Shown here: one piece after another, positions 6,301 through 10,327 of the stretch
Position numbering within the stretch: the first letter of the stretch is position 1
Layout: each line of letters starts with the position of its first letter
NCBI GenBank assembly: GCA_026770585.1
Contig: MU646337.1
Coordinates: 838,920 to 849,246 of the forward strand
Reading direction: 5' to 3'
Length of the DNA stretch: 10,327 nucleotides
DNA from: Baffinella frigidus
Taxonomy: Eukaryota; Cryptophyceae; Cryptomonadales; Baffinellaceae
The notes under the pieces: generated by a model
Seen by the model: only the letters and a program-made list of their open reading frames with translations
The model's database searches: none
Told to the model about the DNA's origin: nothing
Program-made: the position numbers and the translations under genes

Positions 6301-7587
6301 ATTCGGAAGGGATTCTTCACCTGTGGAGGTGGAAGCTCCATCGCCAGCTGAAGGCCCCGTGAGAAAATGCCCCGGCCGAACATGTTGTTCCCTGAAAGGT
6401 TGATGCGCCCTCCAGGAGGCTGATAGTGATTGTTGACCGGGATGACGTGGCTGCTGGCTGCTGGCTGCTGCGCAGCTCCGAAAGATCCCCCAGCCCCCAT
6501 AAGCCCCAGAGGCACCCCCGATATGGTCAAGGGTGCTGCCGGCTGCTGCCCGGCCCAGGGGGGGACAGCTTTCGGGAAACCGACAGATCTCGCGGCCGGA
6601 GACGTGGACTCTGGCGGTCCACACTGAAGGGAGATGCACCGCATCTGCGGCACCGTTGGCGGAGCTGGCAGCGAGTAGTCGTCCTCGGCACCGAGCTCTC
6701 GCTCCGACACGGCAACGGTTCTGAACGAGGAGGTGCTGCAGCGGAGTCCTGCTCGTGAAGAACTCGTTCCCACGGCGACCACCTCGTACTCCTCCTCGAG
6801 TCCACGCCGCATGGCAGTCTTCGCGAGCTTGTTCATGTACACCGTGTCGTAGTCGTCGAAGCACAGCGACTCGCCGAGCTGGATGGTGCGCCGAACGTCG
6901 TCGTAGCGCCGCAGCGCACGCGTGCCATGGCCCTCCGTGCGCTCAGCAGGGGGAATGCTCCCCGGCGCATTCCACTGCCACGTGGTCTCGCTTGCAGGTA
7001 GCGTATGCCCCTCTTCCTGCAGCATCTTGGCGAGCGGCACCAGGTTCCACTGGTGGTGCTCCTGCTCGAACGACCCGTCCTGCTTCCGCCAAGTGTGGCG
7101 CACACAAGCGGACGTGACCAACTCCGTGCGCGCCTTCACATTCTCGCTCCGGCGATCACCCCAGCGGAAGGGTGTGTGGACCTGTAGCACGACGCGGCTG
7201 CTCGTGTGCTTGTCATCGAAGCAGTACATGCGCTCCAGCTTCCTGCTCGTTCGGCAGCAAGCACACGTCAGCAATTGAGCTGGAGATGGATAGATCAAAG
7301 AGAGGAAGGGCACACCCAGACACGTTGTGGGTGCAATACCTATCATCGCCTGTCAGGACCCAGCTCTTCCCGCCCTCGCCAGCATCGGAAAAGGAAAAGT
7401 CGATGACGCAGGTAGGCTGCACCAGCCCTTCCTCCACGCGACAGCAGAAACTGTTCCACGCGCTGCTGTTCGAGCTTCGCGTAGCGCCCACGGTTGGTCC
7501 CTCCTCTGGCAGGTCGGTGCCCGGAAGCGGGTCCGTGGCCGCGACCAGATCCAAGGCGGCTACCACGATGTCATCTTCTATCGCCAT
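102..7587 (-). CDS. Predicted six-exon gene: zinc finger-LRR-SAM-kinase-CHAT protease receptor-like protein
   Basis: Gene model join(7587..7340, 7242..6321, 6062..2631, 2462..2358, 1277..768, 392..102), minus strand, about 1835 residues. Every junction is GT-AG and the frame is kept throughout. The strongest joins are exon 3 to 4, which completes the kinase C-lobe, and exon 5 to 6, which rejoins the two halves of a CHAT domain. Approximate layout: 1-230 unrecognised; 230-390 low-complexity Pro/Gln/Gly/Ser; 397-461 Cys/His cluster; 540-1139 25 LRRs; 1200-1254 SAM-like; 1312-1569 Ser/Thr kinase; 1570-1835 CHAT protease. There is no obvious signal peptide or membrane segment, so a cytosolic protein is inferred. 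By analogy with LRR immune receptors and with CHAT proteases in bacterial defence, the role may be ligand sensing leading to kinase and protease activation; this is inference. The least certain parts are the exon 2 to 3 join (258-nt intron), which could instead separate two genes, and whether another exon follows base 102. Confidence 0.72.
405..624. repeat. Degenerate tandem array (GCAGCTTAGGGGGTTGTTCAGGGTA-like)
   Basis: About seven or eight imperfect copies of a unit of about 25 to 50 bp built from two words, AGCAGCTTAGGGGGTTG and TTCAGGGT, fill the acceptor half of intron 5. On the minus strand the array is C/T-rich (CCCTGAACAACCC) and supplies the pyrimidine tract before the acceptor. The unit's GCAGCTTAG resembles the GCCACTTAGCAGC end of the adjacent element. 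Confidence 0.85.
625..763. mobile_element. 139-bp MITE/introner-like element with 12-bp terminal inverted repeats
   Basis: CCACTTAGCAGC at 625-636 is the exact reverse complement of GCTGCTAAGTGG at 752-763. The inside (637-751) is AT-richer than the surrounding coding DNA, has no frame and is present once in the window. On the minus strand the element begins four bases after the donor GT, so its end practically coincides with the intron start. No clear target-site duplication is seen. Confidence 0.6.
768..1277 (-). CDS. Exon 5: CHAT (caspase-like) protease, first part with catalytic dyad
   Basis: Encodes 170 residues. The CHAT core runs from a QKLGIAVFLARGDSEIQV strand through a VHPEAQKILEIF helix to the strand VVIVHMAGHTVDG with the catalytic His (protein residue 1689; codon 918-920), then VELVFLNACDS with the catalytic Cys (1737; codon 774-776). 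His in a GH motif and Cys in an (A/S)C motif at the end of the next-but-one strand are the hallmarks of clan CD peptidases and of CHAT domains, which in bacteria often act in TPR-linked defence proteases. The exon begins after a polypyrimidine-AG acceptor and ends GACTCG followed by GTAACC, two codons past the catalytic Cys. Confidence 0.9.
1605..2031. repeat. 44-bp direct repeat pair in intron 4
   Basis: Copies at 1605-1648 and 1988-2031 differ at about 4 of 44 positions; the 24 bp from GATTCAGGTG to GTCAGTA are identical in both. Each is followed by a CT-rich stretch (CTCTCTCTCTACC, CTCTCCCTCTACC) and, further on, by a related CCAGGAAAA-like segment, so the duplicated unit may originally have been longer. 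A hairpin with 8-bp arms (TCGGTGGC, loop GCA) lies between at 1932-1950. No coding sequence for a transposase or reverse transcriptase is present. Confidence 0.85.
2235..2302. repeat. 22-bp tandem repeat next to a palindrome, in intron 4
   Basis: Units 2249-2270 and 2271-2292 are 22 bp each, followed by a partial copy 2293-2302, all sharing the core GAGCCTCG. The core also forms the 14-bp perfect palindrome GAGCCTCGAGGCTC at 2235-2248. Directly to the left, 2216-2231 is the 16-bp perfect palindrome ACCTGTGGCCACAGGT. Confidence 0.9.
2358..2462 (-). CDS. Exon 4: 35-residue micro-exon completing the kinase C-lobe
   Basis: Encodes 35 residues including VVEFVTVALAKKARKRFP and DGTHMLAVFEQ. This is the standard end of a Ser/Thr kinase (subdomain XI): an F-hydrophobic-x-x-A-L-x-K stretch, the near-invariant Arg-Phe of the last helix, and a Met-Leu-Ala segment. 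Exon 3 ends just before this, and no other sequence in the window supplies it. Borders are CTCTGCAG before GTTGGG and GAGCAG before GTGAGA, both good consensus sites. It is too short to be found as a gene by itself. Confidence 0.88.
2463..2630 (-). other. Intron 3 (168 nt, phase 0), inside the kinase domain
   Basis: Donor TTGCAG followed by GTGGGT; acceptor CTCTGCAG before GTTGGG. It splits the kinase C-lobe between the PPLQ motif and the final helix, so the join is supported by domain homology. TGCAGGT occurs at both boundaries. Confidence 0.85.
2631..6062 (-). CDS. Exon 3: zinc-finger-like cluster, 25 LRRs, SAM-like domain, most of a Ser/Thr kinase
   Basis: Large exon of 1144 codons with no stop. 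(1) Cys/His cluster, protein residues about 397-461: LCNKGHEL, then CxxC, WWRCRH and LCGGCH, a spacing like ZZ or DC1 zinc fingers. (2) 25 contiguous 24-residue LRRs at residues 540-1139. (3) SAM-like helical bundle near 1200-1254 (TWGLEELAAVF, LNELDDDDVEGMALP, KKVRKMLAALR). (4) Ser/Ala/Thr-rich linker. (5) Kinase from about 1312: glycine loop GNGAQGTV, FAVKIC Lys 1345, HRDIKPEN (Asp 1431, Asn 1436), metal-binding DLG (Asp 1454) in place of DFG, GTPAYASPEQ activation-segment end, DVWTAGVVFFELL helix. HRDIKPEN marks the Ser/Thr class, and no key catalytic residue is missing. The exon ends at PPLQ, before the last kinase helices, at CAG followed by GTGGGT. Confidence 0.92.
3816..5615 (-). repeat. 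Coding tandem repeat: 25 x 72 bp (24-residue LRR units)
   Basis: The unit encodes roughly LPEGMGSLTGLQTLDLSGC followed by about five variable residues. Counting by the LP start gives exactly 25 in-phase copies without indels, 1800 bp. The first three copies are divergent (for example LLDASGKLPNLSTLGL) and the rest much alike, as expected for a capped solenoid with a homogenised core. The LSxC signature with short LP-start repeats resembles plant TIR-NBS-LRR type repeats, although here the array is N-terminal to kinase and protease. The strong 72-bp periodicity keeps several plus-strand frames open as shadows. Confidence 0.97.
6063..6320 (-). other. Intron 2 (258 nt, phase 0)
   Basis: Donor CAG followed by GTGAAG. 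The acceptor is preceded by a pyrimidine-rich stretch (CCCGACTTCTCTTTCTTGACTT) and ends GGCAG before GTGTCG. Both exon frames stay open across the join. If this is not an intron, the window holds two genes, one ending at 6111 and one starting near ATG 6086; no promoter is evident in the 24 bases between. Confidence 0.55.
6321..7242 (-). CDS. Exon 2: unrecognised globular region plus Pro/Gln/Gly-rich linker
   Basis: Encodes about 307 residues. The first roughly 150 look folded and rich in aromatic and charged residues: a YCFDDKHTSS stretch, a VHTPFRWGDRR stretch, TTWQWNAP near residue 169 and LCFDDYDTVYMNKLAK near 208-222. The W-x-W start and the late Y/N/R-rich segment are faintly like a WWE domain, but the match is too weak to call. 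From about residue 240 the sequence turns to Ser/Pro/Gln/Gly-rich low complexity (AGQQPAAP, GAAQQPAASS, NNHYQPPGG), typical of a flexible linker. The exon ends PPPQ at CAG followed by GTGAAG. Reading through that donor gives a further 69 unremarkable residues to a stop at 6111. A separate gene ending there is the alternative. Confidence 0.6.
7243..7339 (-). other. Intron 1 (97 nt, phase 2)
   Basis: Donor GTATTG, acceptor CGAGCAG before G-AAG-CTG-GAG. A C/T-rich stretch (CCTTCCTCTCTTTG) and a possible branch site (TTGCTGAC) lie upstream of the acceptor. Removal creates an AGG (Arg) codon across the junction and continues into the exon 2 frame. Confidence 0.6.
7340..7587 (-). CDS. Exon 1: N-terminus, unrecognised
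   Basis: Starts at ATG 7587-7585; an in-frame TAG lies five codons upstream, so this is the first Met available unless an upstream exon exists. It encodes 82 residues plus two bases of the next codon. The first 35 residues are acidic and aliphatic; the segment after residue 44 (a WNSFCCRV stretch, then a VIDFSFSD stretch) looks globular. It ends GATGATAG followed by GTATTG (donor, phase 2). Without splicing the frame stops at 7213, while the next convincing coding frame resumes at 7242, which is why an intron is inferred. I do not recognise the domain. Confidence 0.6.
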
Positions 7588-8340
7588 GTCGCAACCGTTT
7601 CGTTCCAGCTAAATCCACCGATGCTCTCCTCGTCCTGCCTTCGCAGCAGAGGAAATCGCCACGGGGGCAAAACACCACCACGCCCGCGCCGCCCGGACGT
7701 CCTCTTCCCTCCTCTTGACCGCACACAGATGCCTCTTGGCCAAGAGGTGTGGCCAAGATCCGATGCCGGTGTTCGTGCGACTCCGCTTTGTCGGAGATTA
7801 TGTCCTTCTAAAGAACCTTGGACACACTTGCTGACAAACGAGAGGGACCGTGCCGCTTGAAATGTATTCAGCACTAGGGTCCTAGACATTTTTTCGGGAC
7901 GCACGAAACAAAATCTTACGAGCCGACTCCCCTAAAATCAGCAAACATTATTGCTGACAAAGTGGGCGTCTCCCATTGCGTCTCCCATTGACCATCGCCT
8001 CCCGCCACGTTGTCATGAAAAAAACAAAATTGTGGGCGACCACAAGGGTGGGGTGGGGTGATGAGTGCTCATTGGGTTGGCGAGGGCAGCTTGAGCCCCT
8101 CGTACGAGCCTCGTCTACAGGACCTACGAATCGTACCAGCAAAAGCTCTGCATGCAGAGGTTACCGGTACTCGCGAGTAAGGACCTATCTCTCCTACTGG
8201 CGTACAGCGGTCGTGTTTTCCAAGTTAATAAACCTTGCTTTCCCCCCAGGACACGCACCGTCCTAGGGTCCGACGGTAGGGCTATTCCTAAAGAGCACAG
8301 GACCAACCCAGAGGGACGGTGCATGCCCTTAATTTCGAGT
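7588..8340. other. Intergenic / 5' flank of the large gene, no supportable gene
   Basis: Open frames here are short, overlap each other and show no domain. Visible structure: a perfect 12-bp tandem duplication CGTCTCCCATTG at 7967-7978 and 7979-7990; a small CAGCAA/TTGCTG hairpin at about 7939-7956; a 14-bp palindrome CTCTGCATGCAGAG at 8146-8159; a 12-bp palindrome TACTCGCGAGTA at 8168-8179. The promoter of the large gene should lie here, but no TATA box or other element can be named with confidence. Confidence 0.6.
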
Positions 8341-8347
8341 GACCCCT

Positions 8348-8481
8348 GACTCAACGTTGAGTCTCACCTCACGCGTCCGTGGAAACCTCGAGCTTTCCAC
8401 GGACGCATACAGTAGACCGGCTCTTGAAACACGGATAAGTTTGATCCTAGTCTGCGCTGCACCCTTGGATCGACCAAGGGT
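8348..8481. repeat. Run of three perfect palindromes/hairpins
   Basis: 8348-8363 is the perfect 16-bp palindrome GACTCAACGTTGAGTC. 8373-8385 and 8394-8406 form a hairpin with 13-bp perfect arms (GCGTCCGTGGAAA) and an 8-base loop. 8461-8468 and 8474-8481 form a hairpin with 8-bp arms (ACCCTTGG) and a 5-base loop. They stand in a row without coding sequence at the left border of the foldback-rich block. Confidence 0.9.
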
Positions 8482-8816
8482 GTTCTTAGCCCGGATATCC
8501 CTGTACACCCCTTAAGTGCCCAGTAGGCTCATACGCCCTACGGTAGGGCCCTAGGACTAGGACCTGCCTAGGACCTCTAGTAGGCCCTCAAATTTGTGGG
8601 CATGGCCGCTTATGGGGTAATTACGTAATACCGTATCATATATATCTCGCCTGGATATCCCTGTACAGGTACCTAGATATCACTGTAAAGGTATCTATCC
8701 CTTAAGTGACCATACGATCATAGGGTGAATATTCACCCTAACTCGTCCTAGGCAGGTCCTAGTGCCCTACCGTAGGGCGTATGCGCCTACTGGGCACTTA
8801 AGGGATAAGAACACCC
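8478..8816. mobile_element. Foldback (MITE-like) element of about 339 bp
   Basis: Outer ends GGGTGTTCTTA (8478-8488) and TAAGAACACCC (8806-8816) are exact inverted repeats. Inside them lie longer arms, 8509-8573 and 8745-8804, which pair over about 60 bp with a 6-nt length difference and few mismatches. The arms contain CTTAAGTGCCCAGTAGG and the recurrent near-palindrome CCCTAC-N-GTAGGG. The loop includes the 20-bp perfect palindrome TAGGGTGAATATTCACCCTA at 8721-8740. No transposase is encoded, so a non-autonomous element is inferred. Confidence 0.75.
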
Positions 8817-8840
8817 CTGCTCGAGGCTCGGTCGTGCATC

Positions 8841-8913
8841 GTGTCCTTAAATTAGCACCAGAGGGTTAACTACGCGAGATTTGGTCGACCCTCTGGTACT
8901 AAATTAAGAACAC
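8841..8913. repeat. Inverted repeat with 26-bp arms
   Basis: 8841-8866 and 8888-8913 match in 23 of 26 positions when one is reverse-complemented (core ACCAGAGGGT). The spacer is 21 bp. The outer end GTGTTCTTA on the right arm equals the outer end of the neighbouring 8478-8816 foldback element, so the two are probably related. Confidence 0.85.
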
Positions 8914-8985
8914 GCAGGGGTCGAATCGTTCCGTATTCTTGTATTACGGGTCCTAGTACATCAGGTATCCCTGTATGGCCACCCT

Positions 8986-9123
8986 GGATCACCATAGGGC
9001 CCTACGGATAAGCCTACTGTAGGGTCCTAGGCGAGGTACCCCTGTACTGTAGGGTGCTTACAGGGGTACCTCGCTCATGAGAAACCGCCCCCCCCCCAGG
9101 ATCACCATAGGGCCCTACGGATA
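8986..9123. repeat. 25-bp direct repeats around a 16-bp-arm hairpin
   Basis: The 25 bp beginning GGATCACCATAGGGCCC and ending CTACGGATA occur identically at 8986-9010 and 9099-9123. Between them, 9031-9046 (GCGAGGTACCCCTGTA) and 9059-9074 (its exact reverse complement) form a hairpin with a 12-base loop. The right arm runs on as CTCATGAGAAACCGCC plus a poly-C tract, the recurring terminal module of this region. Confidence 0.9.
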
Positions 9124-9132
9124 GGCCTATCG

Positions 9133-9254
9133 TACAGGGATACCTCGCTCATAAGAAACCGCCCCCCCCCCTAGGACCACCGTAGGGCTCTAGGCATAGT
9201 CCTACAGTAGGATCCGAGGGAGTGGCGGTTTCTTATGAGCGAGGTACCCCTGTA
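9133..9254. mobile_element. 122-bp MITE-like element with 31-bp terminal inverted repeats
   Basis: 9133-9163 and 9224-9254 are inverted repeats matching in 30 of 31 positions, beginning TACAGGG and ending AAACCGCC, with a poly-C run just inside the left arm. The internal 60 bp contain CCGTAGGG and CTACAGTAGG and no frame. This is the cleanest complete copy of the family; partial copies are at 9059-9097, 9387-9423 and 9917-9950. Confidence 0.85.
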
Positions 9255-9386
9255 GATGGTGGCTATGATGGCTGCCATCCAACCACGCCTCTCATCTCTT
9301 CGTAGCCATGCGTTTATTCAACACCATGACCACTATGTACCCCCCATGCACCCCCCTCTAGGAGCATAGGACCAGCCTGCATGGAA
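9255..9386. other. Unannotated spacer between repeat copies
   Basis: This stretch contains no palindrome of note and no supportable frame. The minus-strand open frame that covers it runs on into the surrounding repeats and is compositionally a repeat translation. Confidence 0.5.
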
Positions 9387-9423
9387 TACAGGGGTACCTC
9401 GCTCATAAGAACCCCCCCCCCCC
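9387..9423. repeat. Solo terminal module of the MITE-like family
   Basis: TACAGGGGTACCTCGCTCAT, then AAGAA and a poly-C run, without a matching inverted partner nearby. It is followed by CTAAGGCTATAGGGCCCTCGG, similar to the inside of other copies. Confidence 0.85.
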
Positions 9424-9493
9424 TAAGGCTATAGGGCCCTCGGCATAGGCCTACTGTAGAAGGCGCCGGCACGTAAGACGCAGTGCTGGCGCT

Positions 9494-9546
9494 GGCTGTT
9501 CGGTAACAAAACACCACTCTCTCTAGAAGGCACCCTGCTTGAGGCC
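9494..9546 (-). pseudogene. Fragment A of a glutaminyl-tRNA synthetase-like last exon (final 7 codons plus 3' flank)
   Basis: On the minus strand 9546-9523 reads GLKQGAF and a TAG stop, identical in protein to the end of the intact exon copy at 9777-9886. The following bases (9522-9494) match the 3' flank of that copy (9716-9688) with few differences, around GTTTTGTT. Upstream of Gly the similarity ends abruptly, so this is a truncated duplicate of the exon end with its 3' flank. Confidence 0.75.
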
Positions 9547-9716
9547 TCGGGCTCTGGGGGTGACCTTGTGTAACGTCACTCCGGTCATCCTTCACGGGAT
9601 AGTATCCCCAGACGGACGAGATACGCATGCCTCGGGACTCGGGGATGCCGAGGGATAGGCCCGCCTCGGGAGAGCTTAGCAAACACCGGCTGTTGGGCAA
9701 CAAAACACGACTCTCT

Positions 9717-9786
9717 CCAGAAGGCTCTCGAAGGCTCTAGAAGGCTCTAGAAGGCTCTCGAAGGTTCTAGAAGATTCTAGAAGGCG
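9717..9786. repeat. 10-bp tandem repeat (CTAGAAGGCT)x7 overlapping a stop codon
   Basis: Seven exact-length decamers from 9717, with unit variants CCAGAAGGCT, CTCGAAGGCT, CTAGAAGGCT (twice), CTCGAAGGTT, CTAGAAGATT and CTAGAAGGCG. The last unit contains, on the minus strand, the final GCC-TTC-TAG of the synthetase-like exon. Fragment A has a single such unit at the same place, so the array was probably made by amplification of the stop-codon decamer. Confidence 0.92.
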
Positions 9787-9886
9787 CCCTGCTTGAGGCC
9801 GACGACGCGGTTGAGGACAGGGCGCTCCTTGGTGGAAGCAAGGTCGACGGTGAAGAAGCCGAGCCGCTGGAACTGGAACGACGTCC
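9777..9886 (-). CDS. Last exon of a glutaminyl-tRNA synthetase-like gene (copy B, intact)
   Basis: After a CTACCAG acceptor (9888-9887) the frame reads G-TSFQFQRLGFFTVDLASTK then ERPVLNRVVGLKQGAF and stop. This matches the C-terminal end of glutaminyl-tRNA synthetases as known from the family: an F-Q-F-x-R-x-G-[FY]-F strand, the V-D segment, a short Ser/Thr turn, a K-P-V-[FL]-N-R-[TV]-V motif and a final G-L-[KR]. That part belongs to the anticodon-binding beta barrel. The rest of the gene would lie to the right, beyond the window, and intervening DNA here contains another truncated copy of the exon. Whether it is the used terminal exon or a duplicate is open. The stop codon is embedded in a decamer array. 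Confidence 0.75.
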
Positions 9887-9916
9887 CTGGTAGCGCGGGA
9901 GTTGGGGGTTAGCGTT

Positions 9917-10135
9917 TACAGGGGTACCTCGCTCATACGAAACCGCCCCCTCTAGGACCCTACAGTAGGCCTATCCCTTAAGTGACCAGTAGGCGCATAC
10001 ACCCTACCGTAGGGCCCTAGGACCTGCCTAGAACCTCTTGGCCCTCAAAGTTGACGGCCTGGCCACTTGAGGAATAGTGCCGTGCGGTGGTCCTAGGGGC
10101 GGGGGGGGCGTCCTTACGAGCGAGGTACCGATGTA
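9917..10135. mobile_element. Foldback element, about 219 bp, of the same family
   Basis: Left end 9917 begins TACAGGGGTACCTCGCTCAT and continues to CTAGGAC; right end (to 10135) is its imperfect inverted copy, carrying TCGGTACCTCGCTCGTAAGG and a long G run on plus. The interior (about 9968-10080) is homologous to 8509-8620 of the larger foldback: CTTAAGTG, CCAGTAGG, CCCTACCGTAGGG, CCTGCCTAG and GGCCCTCAAA in the same order. It therefore combines the two repeat modules of the region. Confidence 0.8.
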
Positions 10136-10140
10136 GAGAT

Positions 10141-10176
10141 TGGGGTTTGGGGTTAGGGGTTAGGGGTTAGTTTAGG
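10141..10176. repeat. Short telomere-like tract (TTTGGGG / TTAGGGG)
   Basis: Contains GGGGTTT and then GGGGTTA units that break down into TTTAGGG- and TTAGG-like words. It directly follows the foldback element and precedes the truncated synthetase exon copy. It is too short and mixed to be a telomere. Confidence 0.75.
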
Positions 10177-10178
10177 GA

Positions 10179-10243
10179 TTAGGATTTAGTGGATGCAAGG
10201 TCGGCTGTGAAGAAGTCGGGCCGCTGGAACTGGAATGACGTGC
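10179..10243 (-). pseudogene. Copy C of the glutaminyl-tRNA synthetase-like last exon (truncated)
   Basis: After a CCCACCAG acceptor the minus strand reads G-TSFQFQRPDFFTADLASTK and then stops (TAA, 10181-10179) one codon after the homology ends. Compared with copy B it has Leu-Gly changed to Pro-Asp in the conserved strand, Val to Ala in the V-D motif, and lacks the final 16 residues including the P-V-L-N-R motif. It is read as a decayed duplicate; the retained acceptor could still capture splicing. Confidence 0.75.
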
Positions 10244-10271
10244 CTGGTGGGCAGGGGTGTGGGAGTTAGGG

Positions 10272-10327
10272 TTTGGGGTTTGGGGTTTGGGGTTTGGGGT
10301 TTGGGGTTTGGGGTTTGGGGTTTGGGG
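10272..10327. repeat. (GGGGTTT)n heptamer tract at right edge
   Basis: About eight uninterrupted copies run to the window end. The unit resembles telomere-type repeats (between TTTAGGG and TTTTGGGG) and, like the left-edge tract, is G-rich on the plus strand. Because both ends have the same orientation of G-richness, they cannot both be capping telomeres of one molecule. Confidence 0.93.

Noticed and set aside
7040-7090. WWE domain call in exon 2
   Set aside because: Only the W-x-W start and an ending rich in Arg fit; the spacing and central motif are not convincing.
7213-7339. Exon 1 read through to a stop at 7213, or an acceptor near 7280
   Set aside because: Read-through gives a short tail and stop, and the acceptor near 7280 re-enters the same frame and stop; only the acceptor at 7243 joins the long exon 2 frame.
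7578-7904. 108-codon minus-strand frame overlapping the proposed start of the receptor gene
   Set aside because: It has no recognisable domain and overlaps exon 1 in a different frame; it is likely chance in the 5' flank.
9314-9703. 129-codon minus-strand open frame
   Set aside because: It is mostly a translation of the foldback repeats and exon debris, with no domain.
10141-10327. A true chromosome end
   Set aside because: The tract is interrupted by an exon copy, mixes several units, and the opposite window end has the same G-strand orientation.

Overview
The window looks like nuclear DNA of a eukaryotic microbe, probably a GC-rich alga or other protist. The genes are split by GT-AG introns, the large reading frames join only if those introns are removed, and both ends of the window run into G-rich heptamer repeats. 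The exact lineage cannot be fixed from the sequence. No bacterial operon structure, rRNA, tRNA or CRISPR array is seen.

The main content (102-7587, minus strand) is best read as one six-exon gene for a protein of about 1835 residues. All five junctions are GT-AG and keep the reading frame (intron 1 is phase 2, the others phase 0). From the N terminus the protein holds: an unrecognised N-terminal region (exons 1-2); a Pro/Gln/Ser/Gly-rich tail; a Cys/His cluster like a ZZ/DC1 zinc finger; 25 uninterrupted 24-residue leucine-rich repeats; a SAM-like helical domain; a Ser/Thr protein kinase with all catalytic residues, whose C-lobe is finished by the tiny exon 4; and a caspase-like CHAT domain with an intact His/Cys dyad (exons 5-6). 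The order sensor (LRR), adaptor (SAM), kinase, protease in one chain suggests an innate-immune or regulated-cell-death receptor. I know of no description of this architecture, but novelty cannot be tested here.

Two introns of this gene are repeat-rich. Intron 5 contains a 139-bp element with 12-bp terminal inverted repeats that almost touches the donor site, plus a degenerate tandem array. Intron 4 (1080 nt) holds a duplicated 44-bp segment, perfect palindromes and a 22-bp tandem repeat.

Upstream of the gene, 7588-8340 has no supportable gene. From about 8340 to 10140 the DNA is a dense nest of palindromes and foldback, MITE-like repeats built from a few recurring modules (poly-C tracts next to a KpnI-site-containing terminal repeat; CCCTAC-N-GTAGGG palindromes). 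Embedded in it are three unequal copies of the last exon of a glutaminyl-tRNA synthetase-like gene (minus strand): one intact as an exon, one truncated, one only the last seven codons. The window closes with a (GGGGTTT)n tract, mirrored at the left end by a (GGGGTCT)n tract.
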